A stretch of 64,000 bases of DNA from Gordius sp. MW1 (GCA_964036665.1 OZ038533.1:9942413-10006412), one strand, 5' to 3'; shown: positions 49,301 through 63,267, numbered from the stretch's first letter. The notes: generated by a model from the sequence alone, not told the origin. Numbers and translations: made by a program.

Positions 49301-52300
49301 CGCTTTTTAAGCGTGTCTCCAGTTTTTGTCAAACAAGCTCATGCGATCGTGATTTAAAGTTAAAAATTTCTGATGACTGATCAAAAAAATTTTAATTTTC
49401 GGAATTCACCTCTGATATCGAAAACTTTCATGAGGGATTTATGGTTGAACAAAAAAATTGAAAAAATTTTCAATCGAAAAAAATATTTTTTTCATATTCC
49501 TTCGAAAGGGGGCTCAAAAAATCTTTGAAAGTTAGTAAATATTCTTAGCATTATGTAATTGTTAGAATCTCGATAAGAATTTTTGCACGGGCGGAAGTTT
49601 TAGATTGAGAGAAATTAAAATCTAATTGTTGCGTTTAGATTGTTTCAATATCGCCTTTTAAGAGTGTCTCCAGTTTTTGTGAAACAAGCTCATGCGATCG
49701 TGAATTAAAGTTAAAAATTTCTGATGACTGATCAAAAATTTTTTTTTTTCGGAATTCACCTCTGATATCGAAAACTTTCATGAGGGGTTTATAGTTGAAC
49801 AAAAAAATTGAAAAAAATTTGAGGTCGAAAAAGATATTTTTTTTCATATTCATTCAAAAGGGGGCTGAAAAAATCTTTGAAAGTTAGTAAATATTCTTAG
49901 CATTATGTCCTTGTTAGAATCTCGATAAGAATTTTTGCACGGGGAGAAGTTTTAGATTGAGAGAAAGTAAAATTTACGTGTTGCGTTTAGATTGTTTCAA
50001 TATCGCTTTTTAAGCGTGTCTCCAGTTTTTGTGAAACAAGCTCATGCGATCGTGATTTATAGTTAAAAATTTCTGATGACTGATCAAAAAAATTTTTTTT
50101 TCGGAATTCACCTCTGACATCGAAAACTTTCATGAGGGGTTTATGGTTGAAAAAAATTGAAAATATTTTGAGGTCGAAAAAAATATTTTTTTTCATATTC
50201 ATTCAAAAGGGGGCTGAAAAAATCTTTGAAAGTTAGTAAATATTCTTAGCATTATGTCCTTGTTAGAATCTCGATAATTTTTGCACGGGGGCAAGTTTTA
50301 GATTGAGAGAAATTAAAATTTACGTGTTGCGTTTAGATTGTTTCAATATCGGCTTTTAAGAGTGTCTCCAGTTTTTGTGAAACAAGCTCATGCGATCGTA
50401 ATTTAAAGTAAAAAATTTCTGATGACTGATCAAAAAAATTTTTCTTTCGGAATTCACCTCTGATATCGAAAACTTTCATGAGGGGTTTATAGTTGAACAA
50501 AAAAATTGAAAAAAATTTGAGGTCGAAAAAAATATTTTTTTTCATATTCATTCAAAAGGGGGCTGAAAAAATCTTTGAAAGTTAGAAAATATTCTTAGCA
50601 TTATGTCCTTGTTAGAATCTCGATAAGAATTTTTGCACGGGGGGAAGTTTTAGATTGAGAGAAAGTAAAATTTACGTGTTGCGTTTAGATTGTTTCAATA
50701 TCGCTTTTTAAGCTGGTCTCCAGTTTTTGTCAAACAAGCTCATGCGATCGTGATTTATAGTTAAAAATTTCTGATGACTGATCAAAAAAATTTTTTTTTC
50801 AGAATTCACCTCTGACATCGAAAACTTTCATGAGGGGTTTATGGTTGAAAAAAATTGAAAATATTTTGAGGTCGAAAAAAATATTTTTTTTCATATTCAT
50901 TCAGAAGGGGGCTGAAAAAATCTTTGAAAGTTAGTAAATATTCTTAGCATTATGTCCTTGTTAGAATCTCGATAAGAATTTTTGCACGGGGGCAAGTTTT
51001 AGATTGAGAGAAATTAAAATTTGCGTGTTGCGTTTAGATTGTTTCAATATCGCCTTTTAAGAGTGTCTCAAGTTTTTGTGAAACAAGCTCATGCGATCGT
51101 GATTTAAAGTTAAAAATTTCTGATGACTGATCAAAAAAATTTTAATTTTCGGAATTCACCTCTGATATCGAAAACTTTCATGAGGGATTTATGGTTGAAC
51201 AAAAAAATTGAAAAAATTTTCAATCGAAAAAAATATTTTTTTCATATTCCTTCGAAAGGGGGCTGAAAAAATCTTTGAAAGTTAGTAAATATTCTTAGCA
51301 TTATGTAATTGTTAGAATCTCGATATGAATTTTTGCACGGGGGGAAGTTTTAGATTGAGAGAAATTAAAATTTACGTGTTGCGTTTAGATTGTTTCAATA
51401 TCGCCTTTTAAGAGTGTCTCCAGTTTTTGTGAAACAAGCTCATGCGATCGTGATTTAAAGTTAAAAATTTCTGATGACATATCAAAATTTTTTTTTTCGG
51501 AATTCACCTCTGATATCGAAAACTTTCATAAGGGGTTTATAGTTGAATAAAAAAATTGAAAAAAATTTGAGGTCGAAAAAAATATTTTTTTTCATATTCA
51601 TTCAAAAGGGGGCTGAAAAAATCTTTGAAAGTTAGTACTTAGTAAATATTCTTAGCATTATGTCCTTGTTAGAATCTCGATAAGAATTTTTGCACGGGGG
51701 GAAGTTTTAGATTGAGAGAAATTAAAATTTACGTGTTGCGTTTAGATTGTTTCAATATCGCCTTTTAAGAGTGTCTCCCGTTTTTGTGAAACAAGCTCAT
51801 GCGATCGTGAATTAAAGTTAAAAATTTCTGATGACTGATCAAAAAATTTTTTTTTTCGGAATTCACCTCTGATATCGAAAACTTTCATGAGGGGTTTATA
51901 GTTGAACAAAAAAATTGAAAAAAATTTGAGGTCGAAAAAAATATTTTTTTTCATATTCATTCAAAAGGGGGCTGAAAAAATCTTTGAAAGTTAGTAAATA
52001 TTCTTAGCATTATGTCCTTGTTAGAATCTCGATAAGAATTTTTGCACGGGGGCAAGTTTGAGATTGAGAGAAATTAAAATTTACGTGTTGCGTTTAGATT
52101 GTTTCAATATCGCCTTTTAAGAGTGTCTCCAGTTTTTGTGAAACAAGCTCATGCGATCGTAATTTAAAGTAAAAAATTTCTGATGACTGATCAAAAAATT
52201 TTTTTTTTCGGAATTCACCTCTGATATCGAAAACTTTCATGAGGGGTTTATAGTTGAACAAAAAAATTGAAAAAAATTTGAGGTCGAAAAAAATATTTTT

Positions 52301-53294
52301 TTTCATATTCATTCAAAAGGGGGCTGAAAAAATCTTTGAAAGTTAGTACTTAGTAAATATTCTTAGCATTATGTCCTTGTTAGAATCTCGATAAGAATTT
52401 TTGCACGGGGGGAAGTTTTAGATTGAGAGAAAGTAAGATTTACGTGTTGCGTTTAGATTGTTTCAATATCGCTTTTTAAGCGTGTCTCCAGTTTTTGTCA
52501 AACAAGCTCATGCGATCGTGATTTATAGTTAAAAATTTCTGATGACTGATCAAAAAATTTTTTTTTTCGGAATTCACCTCTGACATCGAAAACTTTCATG
52601 AGGGGTTTATGGTTGAAAAAAATTGAAAATATTTTGAGGTCGAAAAAAATATTTTTTTTCATATTCATTCAAAAGGGGGCTGAAAAAATCTTTGAAAGTT
52701 AGTAAATATTCTTAGCATTATGTCCTTGTTAGAATCTCGATAAGAATTTTTGCACGGGGGGAAGTTTTAGATTGAGAGAAAGTAAAATTTACGTGTTGCG
52801 TTTAGATTGTTTCAATATCGCTTTTTAAGCGTGTCTCCAGTTTTTGTCAAACAAGCTCATGCGATCGTGATTTATAGTTAAAAATTTCTGATGACTGATC
52901 AAAAAAATTTTTTTTTCAGAATTCACCTCTGTCGAAAACTTTCATGAGGGGTTTATGGTTGAAAAAAATTGAAAATATTTTGAGGTCGAAAAAAATATTT
53001 TTTTTCATATTCATTCAAAAGGGGGCTGAAAAAATCTTTGAAAGTTAGTAAATATTCTTAGCATTATGTCCTTGTTAGAATCTCGATAAGAATTTTTGCA
53101 CGGGGGCAAGTTTTAGATTGAGAGAAATTAAAATTTGCGTGTTGCGTTTAGATTGTTTCAATATCGCCTTTTAAGAGTGTCTAGAGTTTTTGTGAAACAA
53201 GCTCATGCGATCGTGATTTAAAGTTAAAAATTTCTGATGACTGATCAAAAAAATTTTTTTTTCGGAATTCACCTCTGATATCGAAAACTTTCAT
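37302..53294 (+). repeat. 15,993-bp higher-order unit, copy 2
   Basis: This is the tandem copy of 21,309-37,301. I found only two differences: 42,440 is T where 26,447 is G (AAGCGTT versus AAGCGTG), and 43,126 is T where 27,133 is C (CGCTTTTTAAGAG versus CGCCTTTTAAGAG). The offset never changes, so there is no net insertion or deletion. My comparison was by eye and other substitutions may exist. Even so, identity is about 99.9% or higher, which marks the most recent large event in the window or, less likely, an assembly duplication. Confidence 0.93.
43403..43428 (+). repeat. Scrambled-monomer filler, fourth copy
   Basis: This is the 15,993-bp copy of 27,410-27,435, and it retains the neighbouring ATCTATGAAAG change. 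Confidence 0.86.
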
Positions 53295-56200
53295 GAGGGG
53301 TTTATAGTTGAACAAAAAAATTGAAAAAAATTTGAGGTCGAAAAAAATATTTTTTTTCATATTCATTCAAAAGGGGGCTGAAAAAATCTTTGAAAGTTAG
53401 AAAATATTCTTAGCATTATGTCCTTGTTAGAATCTCGATAAGAATTTTTGCACGGGGGGAAGTTTTAGATTGAGAGAAAGTAAGATTTAGGTGTTGCGTT
53501 TAGATTGTTTCAATATCGCCTTTTAAGAGTGTCTAGAGTTTTTGTGAAACAAGCTCATGCGATCGTGATTTAAATTTAAAATTTCTGATGACTGATCAAA
53601 AAAATTTTAATTTTCGGAATTCACCTCTGATATCGAAAACTTTCATGAGGGATTTATGGTTGAACAAAAAAATTGAAAAAATTTTCAATCGAAAAAAATA
53701 TTTTTTTCATATTCCTTCGAAAGGGGGCTCAAAAAATCTTTGAAAGTTAGTAAATATTCTTAGCATTATGTAATTGTTAGAATCTCGATAAGAATTTTTG
53801 CACGGGGGGAAGTTTTAGATTGAGAGAAATTAAAATCTAAGTGTTGCGTTTAGATTGTTTCAATATCGCCTTTTAAGAGTGTCTCCAGTTTTTGTGAAAC
53901 AAGCTCATGCGATCGTGAATTAAAGTAAAAAATTTCTGATGACTGATCAAAAATTTTTTTTTTCGGAATTCACCTCTGATATCGAAAACTTTCATGAGGG
54001 GTTTATAGTTGAACAAAAAAATTGAAAAAAATTTGAGGTCGAAAAAAATATTTTTTTTCATATTCATTCAAAAGGGGGCTGAAAAAATCTTTGAAAGTTA
54101 GTAAATATTCTTAGCATTATGTCCTTGTTAGAATCTCAATAAGAATTTTTGCACGGGGGGAAGTTTTAGATTGAGAGAAAGTAAAATTTACGTGTTGCGT
54201 TTAGATTGTTTCAATATCGCTTTTTAAGCGTGTCTCCAGTTTTTGTGAAACAAGCTCATGCGATCGTGATTTATAGTTAAAAATTTCTGATGACTGATCA
54301 AAAAAATTTTTTTTTCGGAATTCACCTCTGATATCGAAAACTTTCATGAGGGGTTTATTGTTGAAAAAAATTGAAAATATTTTGAGGTCGAAAAAAATAT
54401 TTTTTTTCATATTTATTCAAAAGGGGGCTGAAAAAATCTTTGAAAGTTAGTAAATATTCTTAGCATTATTGAAAGTTAGTAAATATTCTTACCATTATGT
54501 CCTCTAGAATAAGAATTTTTCACGGGGGGAAGTTTTAGATTGAGAGAAATTAAAATTTACGTGTTGCGTTTAGATTGTTTCAATATCGCTTTTTAAGCGT
54601 GTCTCCAGTTTTTGTGAAACAAGCTCATGCGATCGTGATTTATAGTTAAAAATTTCTGATGACTGATCAAAAAAATTTTTTTTTCGGAATTCACCTCTGA
54701 TATCGAAAACTTTCATGAGGGGTTTATGGTTGAACAAAAAAATTGAAAAAATTTTCAATCGAAAAAAATATTTTTTTCATATTCTTTCGAAAGGGGGCTG
54801 AAAAAATCTTTGAAAGTTAGTAAATATTCTTAGCAATATGTCCTTGTTAGAATCTCGATAAGAATTTTTGCACGGGGGGGGAAGTTTTAGATTGAGAGAA
54901 ATTAAAATCTAAGTGTTGCGTTTAGATTGTTTAAATACCGCCTTTTAAGAGTGTCTCCAGTTTTTGTGAAACAAGCTCATGCGATCGTGATTTAAAGTTA
55001 AAAATTTCTGATGACTGATCAAAAATTTTTTTTTTCGGAATTCACCTCTGATATGGAAAACTTTCATGAGGGGTTTATGGTTGAAAAAAATTGAAAATAT
55101 TTTGAGGTCGAAAAAAATATTTTTTTTTCATATTCATTCAAAAGGGGGCTGAAAAATTTTTTGAAAGTTAGTAAATATTCTTAGCATTATGTCCTTGTTA
55201 GAATCTCGATAAGAATTTTTGCACGGGGGGAAGTTTTAGATTGAGAGAAATTAAAATTTAAGTGTTGCGTTTAGATTGTTTCAATATCGCTTTTTAAGCG
55301 TGTCTCCAGTTTTTGTGAAACAAGCTCATGCGATCGTGATTTAAAGTTAAAAATTTCTGATGACTGATCAAAAAATTTTAATTTTCGGAATTCACCTCTG
55401 ATATCGAAAACTTTCATGAGGGGTTTATAGTTGAACAAAAAAATTGAAAAAAATTTGAGGTCGAAAAAAATATTTTTTTTCATATTCATTCAAAAGAGGG
55501 CTGAAAATTTTTTTGAAAGTTAGTAAATATTCTTAGCATTATGTCCTTGTTAGAATCTCGATAAGAATTATTGCACGGGGGGAAGTTTTAGATTGAGAGA
55601 AATTAAAATTTAAGTGTTGCGTTTAGATTGTTTCAATATCGCTTTTTAAGCGTGTCTCCAGTTTTTGTGAAACAAGCTCATGCGATCGTGATTTAAAGTT
55701 AAAAATTTCTGATGACTGATCAAAAAATTTTAATTTTCGGAATTCACCTCTGATATCGAAAACTTTCATGAGGGGTTATGGTTGAACAAAAAAATTGAAA
55801 TAATTTGCAATCGAAAAAAATATTTTTTTCATATTCTTTCGAAAGGGGGCTGAAAAAATCTTTGAAAGTTAGAAAATATTCTTAGCATTATGTCCTTGTT
55901 AGAATCTCGATAATAATTTTTGAACGGGGGGAAGTTTTAGATTGAGAGAAATTAAATTTACGTGTTGCGTTTAGATTGTTTCAATATCGCTTTTTAAGCG
56001 TGTCTCCAGTTTTTGTGAAACAAGCTCATGCGATCGTGATTTATAGTTAAAATTTTCTGATGACTGATCAAAAAAATTTTTTTTTTTGGAATTCACCTCT
56101 GATATCGAAAACTTTCATTAGGGGTTTATGGTTGAACAAAAAAATTGAAAAAAATTTTGAGGTCGAAATAATTTTTTTTTCATATTCTTTTAAAAGGGGG

Positions 56201-56603
56201 CTGAAAAAATCTTTGAAAGTTAGTACTTAGTAAATATTCTTAGCATTATGTCCTTGTTAGAATCTCGACAAGAATTTTTGCACGGGGGAAAGTTTTAGAT
56301 TGAGAGAAATTAAAATTTAAGTGTTGCGTTTAGATTGTTTTAATATCGCTTATTAAGCGTGTCTCCAGTTTTTGTGAAACAAGCTCATGCGATCGTGATT
56401 TAAAGTTAAAAATTTCTGATGACTGATCAAAAAATTTTAATTTTCGGAATTCACCTCTGATATCGAAAACTTTCATGAGGGGTTTATAGTTGAACAAAAA
56501 AATTGAAAATTTTTTTTTTTATATTCTTTCGAAAGGGGGCTGAAAAAATCTTTGAAAGTTAGTAAATATTCTTAGCATTATGTCCTTGTTAGAATCTCGA
56601 TAA
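52932..56603 (+). repeat. 3,672-bp segment, left copy (6,664-bp spacing)
   Basis: This matches 59,596-63,267 at a constant 6,664-bp offset. The left limit is a 4-bp length difference (CCTCTGTCG versus CCTCTGACATCG); the right limit is CGATAAGAATT at 56,604 facing CGATAATAATT. Two substitutions were noted: 55,497 (A versus G, in CAAAAGAGGG) and 55,730 (T versus G, in TTTTAATTTT). The segment contains unusual monomers with AAATACCGCC (near 54,934), a G8 run near 54,875, and GAAAATTTTTTTTTTT near 56,505, where about 20 bp are missing. Confidence 0.87.
54442..54499 (+). repeat. 29-bp partial duplication in zone IV
   Basis: This has the same structure as the zone I and II examples, with the CTAGAATAAG ending, and recurs at 61,106 through the 6,664-bp repeat. 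Its presence in all four zones means that the original junction predates the separation of the zones. Confidence 0.85.
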
Positions 56604-59595
56604 GAATTTTTGCACGGGGGGAAGTTTTAGATTGAGAGAAAGTAAAATTTACGTGTTGCGTTTAGATTGTTTTAATATCGCTTTTTAAGCGTGTCTCCAG
56701 TTTTTGTCAAACAAGCTCATGCGATCGTGATTTATAGTTAAAAATTTCTGATGACTGATCAAAAAAATTTTTTTTTCGGAATTCACCTCTGACATCAAAA
56801 ACTTTCATGAGGGGTTTATGGTTGAAAAAAATTGAAAATATTTTGACGTCGAAAAAAATATTTTTTTTCATATTCATTCAAAAGGGGGCTGAAAAAATCT
56901 TTGAAAGTTAGTAAATATTCTTAGCATTATGTCCTTGTTAGAATCTCGATAAGAATTTTTGCACGGGGGCAAGTTTTAGATTGAGAGAAATTAAAATTTA
57001 CGTGTTGCGTTTAGATTGTTTCAATATCGGCTTTTAAGAGTGTCTCCAGTTTTTGTGAAACAAGCTCATGCGATCGTAATTTAAAGTAAAAAATTTCTGA
57101 TGACTGATCAAAAAAATTTTTCTTTCGGAATTCACCTCTGATATCGAAAACTTTCATGAGGGGTTTATAGTTGAACAAAAAAATTGAAAAAAATTTGAGG
57201 TCGAAAAAAATATTTTTTTTCATATTCATTCAAAAGGGGGCTGAAAAAATCTTTGAAAGTTAGAAAATATTCTTAGCATTATGTCCTTGTTAGAATCTCG
57301 ATAAGAATTTTTGCACGGGGGGAAGTTTTAGATTGAGAGAAAGTAAAATTTACGTGTTGCGTTTAGATTGTTTCAATATCGCTTTTTAAGCTGGTCTCCA
57401 GTTTTTGTCAAACAAGCTCATGCGATCGTGATTTATAGTTAAAAATTTCTGATGACTGATCAAAAAAATTTTTTTTTCAGAATTCACCTCTGACATCGAA
57501 AACTTTCATGAGGGGTTTATGGTTGAAAAAAATTGAAAATATTTTGAGGTCGAAAAAAATATTTTTTTTCATATTCATTCAGAAGGGGGCTGAAAAAATC
57601 TTTGAAAGTTAGTAAATATTCTTAGCATTATGTCCTTGTTAGAATCTCGATAAGAATTTTTGCACGGGGGCAAGTTTTAGATTGAGAGAAATTAAAATTT
57701 GCGTGTTGCGTTTAGATTGTTTCAATATCGCCTTTTAAGAGTGTCTCAAGTTTTTGTGAAACAAGCTCATGCGATCGTGATTTAAAGTTAAAAATTTCTG
57801 ATGACTGATCAAAAAAATTTTAATTTTCGGAATTCACCTCTGATATCGAAAACTTTCATGAGGGATTTATGGTTGAACAAAAAAATTGAAAAAATTTTCA
57901 ATCGAAAAAAATATTTTTTTCATATTCCTTCGAAAGGGGGCTGAAAAAATCTTTGAAAGTTAGTAAATATTCTTAGCATTATGTAATTGTTAGAATCTCG
58001 ATATGAATTTTTGCACGGGGGGAAGTTTTAGATTGAGAGAAATTAAAATTTACGTGTTGCGTTTAGATTGTTTCAATATCGCCTTTTAAGAGTGTCTCTA
58101 GTTTTTGTGAAACAAGCTCATGCGATCGTGATTTAAAGTTAAAAATTTCTGATGACATATCAAAATTTTTTTTTTCGGAATTCACCTCTGATATCGAAAA
58201 CTTTCATGAGGGGTTTATAGTTGAACAAAAAAATTGAAAAAAATTTGAGGTCGAAAAAAATATTTTTTTTCATATTCATTCAAAAGGGGGCTGAAAAAAT
58301 CTTTGAAAGTTAGAAAATATTCTTAGCATTATGTCCTTGTTAGAATCTCGATAAGAATTTTTGCACGGGGGGAAGTTTTAGATTGAGAGAAAGTAAAATT
58401 TACGTGTTGCGTTTAGATTGTTTCAATATCGCTTTTTAAGCTGGTCTCCAGTTTTTGTCAAACAAGCTCATGCGATCGTGATTTATAGTTAAAAATTTCT
58501 GATGACTGATCAAAAAAATTTTTTTTTCAGAATTCACCTCTGACATCGAAAACTTTCATGAGGGGTTTATGGTTGAAAAAAATTGAAAATATTTTGAGGT
58601 CGAAAAAAATATTTTTTTTCATATTCATTCAGAAGGGGGCTGAAAAAATCTTTGAAAGTTAGTAAATATTCTTAGCATTATGTCCTTGTTAGAATCTCGA
58701 TAAGAATTTTTGCACGGGGGCAAGTTTTAGATTGAGAGAAATTAAAATTTACGTGTTGCGTTTAGATTGTTTTAATATCGCTTTTTAAGCGTGTCTCCAG
58801 TTTTTGTCAAACAAGCTCATGCGATCGTGATTTATAGTTAAAAATTTCTGATGACTGATCAAAAAAATTTTTTTTTCGGAATTCACCTCTGACATCAAAA
58901 ACTTTCATGAGGGGTTTATGGTTGAAAAAAATTGAAAATATTTTGAGGTCGAAAAAAATATTTTTTTTCATATTCATTCAAAAGGGGGCTGAAAAAATCT
59001 TTGAAAGTTAGTAAATATTCTTAGCATTATGTCCTTGTTAGAATCTCGATAAGAATTTTTGCACGGGGGCAAGTTTTAGATTGAGAGAAATTAAAATTTA
59101 CGTGTTGCGTTTAGATTGTTTCAATATCGGCTTTTAAGAGTGTCTCCAGTTTTTGTGAAACAAGCTCATGCGATCGTAATTTAAAGTAAAAAATTTCTGA
59201 TGACTGATCAAAAAAATTTTTCTTTCGGAATTCACCTCTGATATCGAAAACTTTCATGAGGGGTTTATAGTTGAACAAAAAAATTGAAAAAAATTTGAGG
59301 TCGAAAAAAATATTTTTTTTCATATTCATTCAAAAGGGGGCTGAAAAAATCTTTGAAAGTTAGAAAATATTCTTAGCATTATGTCCTTGTTAGAATCTCG
59401 ATAAGAATTTTTGCACGGGGGGAAGTTTTAGATTGAGAGAAAGTAAAATTTACGTGTTGCGTTTAGATTGTTTCAATATCGCTTTTTAAGCTGGTCTCCA
59501 GTTTTTGTCAAACAAGCTCATGCGATCGTGATTTATAGTTAAAAATTTCTGATGACTGATCAAAAAAATTTTTTTTTCAGAATTCACCTCTGACA
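56604..59595 (+). repeat. Mosaic of 1,050-bp and 2,100-bp repeats
   Basis: About 56,955-58,200 matches 50,277-51,522 at 6,678-bp offset (and the first-unit equivalent 34,284-35,529). At about 58,200 it jumps back one trimer: 57,155-57,690 recurs at 58,205-58,740 (1,050 bp). At about 58,740 it jumps again: 56,645-57,585 recurs at 58,745-59,685 (2,100 bp). The marker AAGCTGGTCTCC therefore occurs three times, near 57,390, 58,440 and 59,490, exactly 1,050 bp apart. Confidence 0.83.
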
Positions 59596-62500
59596 TCGAA
59601 AACTTTCATGAGGGGTTTATGGTTGAAAAAAATTGAAAATATTTTGAGGTCGAAAAAAATATTTTTTTTCATATTCATTCAAAAGGGGGCTGAAAAAATC
59701 TTTGAAAGTTAGTAAATATTCTTAGCATTATGTCCTTGTTAGAATCTCGATAAGAATTTTTGCACGGGGGCAAGTTTTAGATTGAGAGAAATTAAAATTT
59801 GCGTGTTGCGTTTAGATTGTTTCAATATCGCCTTTTAAGAGTGTCTAGAGTTTTTGTGAAACAAGCTCATGCGATCGTGATTTAAAGTTAAAAATTTCTG
59901 ATGACTGATCAAAAAAATTTTTTTTTCGGAATTCACCTCTGATATCGAAAACTTTCATGAGGGGTTTATAGTTGAACAAAAAAATTGAAAAAAATTTGAG
60001 GTCGAAAAAAATATTTTTTTTCATATTCATTCAAAAGGGGGCTGAAAAAATCTTTGAAAGTTAGAAAATATTCTTAGCATTATGTCCTTGTTAGAATCTC
60101 GATAAGAATTTTTGCACGGGGGGAAGTTTTAGATTGAGAGAAAGTAAGATTTAGGTGTTGCGTTTAGATTGTTTCAATATCGCCTTTTAAGAGTGTCTAG
60201 AGTTTTTGTGAAACAAGCTCATGCGATCGTGATTTAAATTTAAAATTTCTGATGACTGATCAAAAAAATTTTAATTTTCGGAATTCACCTCTGATATCGA
60301 AAACTTTCATGAGGGATTTATGGTTGAACAAAAAAATTGAAAAAATTTTCAATCGAAAAAAATATTTTTTTCATATTCCTTCGAAAGGGGGCTCAAAAAA
60401 TCTTTGAAAGTTAGTAAATATTCTTAGCATTATGTAATTGTTAGAATCTCGATAAGAATTTTTGCACGGGGGGAAGTTTTAGATTGAGAGAAATTAAAAT
60501 CTAAGTGTTGCGTTTAGATTGTTTCAATATCGCCTTTTAAGAGTGTCTCCAGTTTTTGTGAAACAAGCTCATGCGATCGTGAATTAAAGTAAAAAATTTC
60601 TGATGACTGATCAAAAATTTTTTTTTTCGGAATTCACCTCTGATATCGAAAACTTTCATGAGGGGTTTATAGTTGAACAAAAAAATTGAAAAAAATTTGA
60701 GGTCGAAAAAAATATTTTTTTTCATATTCATTCAAAAGGGGGCTGAAAAAATCTTTGAAAGTTAGTAAATATTCTTAGCATTATGTCCTTGTTAGAATCT
60801 CAATAAGAATTTTTGCACGGGGGGAAGTTTTAGATTGAGAGAAAGTAAAATTTACGTGTTGCGTTTAGATTGTTTCAATATCGCTTTTTAAGCGTGTCTC
60901 CAGTTTTTGTGAAACAAGCTCATGCGATCGTGATTTATAGTTAAAAATTTCTGATGACTGATCAAAAAAATTTTTTTTTCGGAATTCACCTCTGATATCG
61001 AAAACTTTCATGAGGGGTTTATTGTTGAAAAAAATTGAAAATATTTTGAGGTCGAAAAAAATATTTTTTTTCATATTTATTCAAAAGGGGGCTGAAAAAA
61101 TCTTTGAAAGTTAGTAAATATTCTTAGCATTATTGAAAGTTAGTAAATATTCTTACCATTATGTCCTCTAGAATAAGAATTTTTCACGGGGGGAAGTTTT
61201 AGATTGAGAGAAATTAAAATTTACGTGTTGCGTTTAGATTGTTTCAATATCGCTTTTTAAGCGTGTCTCCAGTTTTTGTGAAACAAGCTCATGCGATCGT
61301 GATTTATAGTTAAAAATTTCTGATGACTGATCAAAAAAATTTTTTTTTCGGAATTCACCTCTGATATCGAAAACTTTCATGAGGGGTTTATGGTTGAACA
61401 AAAAAATTGAAAAAATTTTCAATCGAAAAAAATATTTTTTTCATATTCTTTCGAAAGGGGGCTGAAAAAATCTTTGAAAGTTAGTAAATATTCTTAGCAA
61501 TATGTCCTTGTTAGAATCTCGATAAGAATTTTTGCACGGGGGGGGAAGTTTTAGATTGAGAGAAATTAAAATCTAAGTGTTGCGTTTAGATTGTTTAAAT
61601 ACCGCCTTTTAAGAGTGTCTCCAGTTTTTGTGAAACAAGCTCATGCGATCGTGATTTAAAGTTAAAAATTTCTGATGACTGATCAAAAATTTTTTTTTTC
61701 GGAATTCACCTCTGATATGGAAAACTTTCATGAGGGGTTTATGGTTGAAAAAAATTGAAAATATTTTGAGGTCGAAAAAAATATTTTTTTTTCATATTCA
61801 TTCAAAAGGGGGCTGAAAAATTTTTTGAAAGTTAGTAAATATTCTTAGCATTATGTCCTTGTTAGAATCTCGATAAGAATTTTTGCACGGGGGGAAGTTT
61901 TAGATTGAGAGAAATTAAAATTTAAGTGTTGCGTTTAGATTGTTTCAATATCGCTTTTTAAGCGTGTCTCCAGTTTTTGTGAAACAAGCTCATGCGATCG
62001 TGATTTAAAGTTAAAAATTTCTGATGACTGATCAAAAAATTTTAATTTTCGGAATTCACCTCTGATATCGAAAACTTTCATGAGGGGTTTATAGTTGAAC
62101 AAAAAAATTGAAAAAAATTTGAGGTCGAAAAAAATATTTTTTTTCATATTCATTCAAAAGGGGGCTGAAAATTTTTTTGAAAGTTAGTAAATATTCTTAG
62201 CATTATGTCCTTGTTAGAATCTCGATAAGAATTATTGCACGGGGGGAAGTTTTAGATTGAGAGAAATTAAAATTTAAGTGTTGCGTTTAGATTGTTTCAA
62301 TATCGCTTTTTAAGCGTGTCTCCAGTTTTTGTGAAACAAGCTCATGCGATCGTGATTTAAAGTTAAAAATTTCTGATGACTGATCAAAAAATTGTAATTT
62401 TCGGAATTCACCTCTGATATCGAAAACTTTCATGAGGGGTTATGGTTGAACAAAAAAATTGAAATAATTTGCAATCGAAAAAAATATTTTTTTCATATTC

Positions 62501-63267
62501 TTTCGAAAGGGGGCTGAAAAAATCTTTGAAAGTTAGAAAATATTCTTAGCATTATGTCCTTGTTAGAATCTCGATAATAATTTTTGAACGGGGGGAAGTT
62601 TTAGATTGAGAGAAATTAAATTTACGTGTTGCGTTTAGATTGTTTCAATATCGCTTTTTAAGCGTGTCTCCAGTTTTTGTGAAACAAGCTCATGCGATCG
62701 TGATTTATAGTTAAAATTTTCTGATGACTGATCAAAAAAATTTTTTTTTTTGGAATTCACCTCTGATATCGAAAACTTTCATTAGGGGTTTATGGTTGAA
62801 CAAAAAAATTGAAAAAAATTTTGAGGTCGAAATAATTTTTTTTTCATATTCTTTTAAAAGGGGGCTGAAAAAATCTTTGAAAGTTAGTACTTAGTAAATA
62901 TTCTTAGCATTATGTCCTTGTTAGAATCTCGACAAGAATTTTTGCACGGGGGAAAGTTTTAGATTGAGAGAAATTAAAATTTAAGTGTTGCGTTTAGATT
63001 GTTTTAATATCGCTTATTAAGCGTGTCTCCAGTTTTTGTGAAACAAGCTCATGCGATCGTGATTTAAAGTTAAAAATTTCTGATGACTGATCAAAAAATT
63101 TTAATTTTCGGAATTCACCTCTGATATCGAAAACTTTCATGAGGGGTTTATAGTTGAACAAAAAAATTGAAAATTTTTTTTTTTATATTCTTTCGAAAGG
63201 GGGCTGAAAAAATCTTTGAAAGTTAGTAAATATTCTTAGCATTATGTCCTTGTTAGAATCTCGATAA
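59596..63267 (+). repeat. 3,672-bp segment, right copy
   Basis: This is the second copy of 52,932-56,603. The 2,992 bp between the two copies is itself a mosaic of blocks from the 34.3-35.5 kb region, so the pair forms a partial higher-order repeat of 6,664 bp. The copies seem more diverged than the 15,993-bp pair per base, but only slightly. Confidence 0.87.
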
